Source: Nesterenkonia marinintestina (GTDB taxonomy: Bacteria > Actinomycetota > Actinomycetes > Actinomycetales > Micrococcaceae). From it: a DNA stretch of 64,000 nt. Shown here piece after piece: positions 62,417 to 64,000 of the stretch. The DNA is taken from assembly GCF_025420485.1 (NCBI RefSeq), contig NZ_JAOEFD010000008.1:51858-115857 (forward strand). Reading direction: 5' to 3'. Every line of letters starts with the position of its first letter. The first letter of the stretch is position 1. The translations under genes and the position numbers were made by a program. The notes below the pieces were generated by a model. The model was given only the letters and a program-made list of their open reading frames with translations, had not been told where the DNA came from and ran no database searches.

Positions 62417-62420
62417 GTGC
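62380..62420. mobile_element. probable attachment-site junction of an integrated element
   Basis: The broken gene ends and the recombinase begins here. A GACA-caggaaca-TGTC inverted repeat (about 62389-62404) lies at the boundary. Large serine recombinases leave their att site directly beside their gene, so this is a good candidate. The core bases cannot be fixed from one end alone. Confidence 0.45.
62409..62414 (+). promoter_or_regulatory. -10 box of leaderless recombinase
   Basis: TAAACT, 6 nt before ATG 62421, right at the element boundary. Confidence 0.5.
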
Positions 62421-63797
62421 ATGGACGCCGCCCTGTATACGCGCATCAGCATGGACCGCACCGGCGAACGCCTCGGAGTGGAGCGCCAGGAGTCCGCCTG
62501 CCGGAGGGTGGCCGAGGAACGCGGCTGGAAGATCGCTGAAGTGTTCTCCGACCCCAACGTCTCCGCGTTCGACGCTAAGGCCCACCGCCCAGGCTACGAG
62601 CGGCTGCGCCGTGCTTACGCCGACGGCCGGTTCACCGCCCTGGTGGTGTGGGATCTCGACAGGCTCACTCGACAGCCCAAGCAACTTGAGGAATGGCTGG
62701 AGGCCGCCGAGCGGCAGGGGCTCTCCCTGGCGACTGCTACCGGCGAGGGCGACCTGACGACTCATGAGGGCCGCATGTTCGCCCGCATCAAGATCTCTGT
62801 GAGTCGGTACGAGTCAGAGCAGAAGGGCGCACGGCAACGCCTGGCCAACCGGCAGCGGGCCGAGGCCGGCAAGCCGCTGGTGAGTCGCCGCCCGTTCGGA
62901 TTCGAGAAGGACCGGGTCACGCACAACCCCCGCGAGGCCGACGTGACGCGCCAGATCTACGCCGACTACTTGGCCGGAGTCTCGCAGCGGGAGATCGCCC
63001 GGAGGCTCCAGCAGAAGGGCATCAAGACGGCAGCCGGCAACGAGTGGCAGCAGGCCTCGGTGCGAAACTTCATCAGGTCACCGCGGAACGCCGGCCTGGT
63101 GATCCTTCACGGCGAGATCATCGGGCAAGGCGAGTGGGACCCCATCGTGGACCGAGAGACCTACGAGGCAGCCCAGGCGAAGATGCGCCGCTCCACCGCC
63201 GCCCAGCGGGAGGGCGGCTGGTCCGTGGATGCGAAGGGGACGCCGAAGCATATCCTCACCGGCCTGGCGACCTGCGGTGTCTGCGGTGCGACAGTCACTA
63301 CGGGCTACAACGGGCAGGGGAGCCGGCTCGTCACCTGCCGCGCTTCGGGATGTGTCGGTCGGCAGGCTCAGGCCGTCGAAGATCTGGTGGTCCGTGTCGT
63401 CCTCGGCCTGGTCCAGCGGGACGGTCTGGCAGCTCTGCCTGAACGGCAGGGGTCGGATCGGGCGGCCCTGGTCCAGGAGAAGGCCACACTGCAGAAGCGG
63501 CAGGAGCAGCTGGCCGCTGACCTGGCCGACACCGACATGACCTCGGCACAGTTCCGGGCGATGAACACCCGCTTCACCGAACGGCTGGACGAGATCAACC
63601 GGCAGCTGACCGCAGCCTCTGACGCTGCGGACCTGCGCCCGCTGATCGACGCTGACGACGTACACGCCGCCTGGGACCAGCTCGATCTCGCACGCCGCCG
63701 TGCCGTCATCAGCGCCCTGGTGGACGTGACCGTGATGCCTACGACCCGGGGCGGTCGGTTCCGTCCGGAGCACATCAGGATCACTCCGAAGGCCTGA
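62421..63797 (+). CDS. large serine recombinase (integrase)
   Basis: A 458-residue site-specific recombinase. The catalytic serine is Ser 10 in ALYTRISMDR, with the conserved Arg before it; DLDRLTRQPKQLEEW belongs to the same N-terminal catalytic domain (about 1-150). The recombinase domain (about 165-270) has PFGFEKDR, SQREIARRLQQKGI and FIRSPRNAGL. A zinc ribbon follows at about 284-311 (CGVC and CRASGC) and then a coiled coil at about 350-400. Size is at the small end for phage and ICE integrases. It would insert and, with a partner factor, excise the element that continues to the right. Confidence 0.95.
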   Translation: MDAALYTRISMDRTGERLGVERQESACRRVAEERGWKIAEVFSDPNVSAFDAKAHRPGYERLRRAYADGRFTALVVWDLDRLTRQPKQLEEWLEAAERQGLSLATATGEGDLTTHEGRMFARIKISVSRYESEQKGARQRLANRQRAEAGKPLVSRRPFGFEKDRVTHNPREADVTRQIYADYLAGVSQREIARRLQQKGIKTAAGNEWQQASVRNFIRSPRNAGLVILHGEIIGQGEWDPIVDRETYEAAQAKMRRSTAAQREGGWSVDAKGTPKHILTGLATCGVCGATVTTGYNGQGSRLVTCRASGCVGRQAQAVEDLVVRVVLGLVQRDGLAALPERQGSDRAALVQEKATLQKRQEQLAADLADTDMTSAQFRAMNTRFTERLDEINRQLTAASDAADLRPLIDADDVHAAWDQLDLARRRAVISALVDVTVMPTTRGGRFRPEHIRITPKA

Positions 63798-64000
63798 CGA
63801 CACGCCGCGACACGCCGGGTTCTGGACTTCTCTCAACAGAGTCCACACCTGTGGAGAGCGGGCAGGCCGGATGGTTCCACGGAGTGTTTCACGGCGTGTC
63901 GCCCCACTAATCGCTGCCGAATGACGCCGCGAGTTGTTACGGATTATCCGCGTCATCACGGGCAACAATGCGAATAGCCTACCGGAATTCATCAGCGCCG
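63798..64000. other. gene-free start of the element, with repeats
   Basis: No gene seen. CGACACGCCG occurs twice in tandem (63798-63817) and once inverted as CGGCGTGTCG (63892-63901). CCACACCTGTGG (63843-63854) is a palindrome. The last 80 bases are clearly more AT-rich than the chromosome. The stretch GCCGCGACACGCCG also occurs in palindromic repeat copy C. Confidence 0.6.

Noticed and set aside
63078..63992. Minus-strand frame opposite the recombinase
   Set aside because: Antisense shadow of a well-supported recombinase gene.

Overview
The window is high-GC bacterial chromosome (about 70% G+C by eye). An actinobacterium is indicated by the mycothiol S-conjugate amidase gene mca, the gene order mazG-eno-divIC-DUF501-ppx, the DUF4307/greA neighbourhood, leaderless genes with TANNNT boxes 6-7 nt before the start codon, and a furA-catalase pair. 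Exported proteins and loops are strikingly acidic (Asp/Glu-rich), which together with gene content suggests a salt-adapted member of Micrococcales such as a Nesterenkonia-like Micrococcaceae. That placement is inference. Most of the window is ordinary core chromosome. Mobile DNA appears only at the right end.

Layout. 1-5.4 kb: three tandem paralogous lipoproteins (the first cut by the window edge) resembling the LppX/LprG fold, followed by an MMPL exporter with a coiled-coil loop. 5.4-8.2 kb: a structured leader, a hyperacidic mini-lipoprotein, terminators, a palindromic repeat, and a furA-catalase operon on the minus strand. 8.4-12.9 kb: glyA-folD one-carbon genes, an SH3-domain lipoprotein and a membrane acyltransferase. 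12.9-20.4 kb: an ABC-2 exporter with a fused double permease, a MacB/LolD-type ABC pair, and three tandem four-helix membrane proteins. 20.4-28.3 kb: a NIPSNAP-like protein, an MFS exporter coupled to an FAD dehydrogenase, exonuclease III, a lone Lrp-type ligand domain, trpS and a BrkB protein. 28.3-28.8 kb: non-coding DNA holding repeat palindromes and a very strong hairpin. 28.8-32.3 kb: the sdhCDAB operon (minus strand). 32.6-38.9 kb: mannose-1-P guanylyltransferase, an M20 amidohydrolase, and pyrimidine/purine salvage (cdd, deoA, add) with a DedA protein between. 38.9-43.1 kb: mazG, eno, divIC, DUF501, ppx. 43.1-50.2 kb: an anchored subtilase, type II NADH dehydrogenase, a tRNA with anticodon UAA, a Bax-inhibitor-1 homologue, an AI-2E family transporter and ilvA. 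50.2-54.7 kb: greA with an attenuator-like leader, a 30-residue membrane microprotein, DUF4307, mca, a membrane protein, an ACR3/SBF-type transporter and a hemolysin III protein. 54.8-60.8 kb: a cis-prenyltransferase, PIN-PhoH, rhomboid, an orphan prepilin peptidase, a Nudix enzyme, a 55-residue membrane microprotein and fumC. 61.0-64.0 kb: a lipoprotein pair with lower G+C, the second apparently cut short by an element whose large serine recombinase starts five bases later. The element continues beyond the window.

The metabolic genes fit an aerobic heterotroph: succinate dehydrogenase, fumarase, enolase and NDH-2 for central and respiratory metabolism, and glyA/folD for C1 units. The most interesting signals are the lipoprotein-MMPL module, the dispersed palindromic repeat family, the greA leader that can fold as a terminator or an antiterminator, the class-I-shaped tRNA with a UAA anticodon, the translationally coupled microproteins, and the element junction at 62.4 kb.
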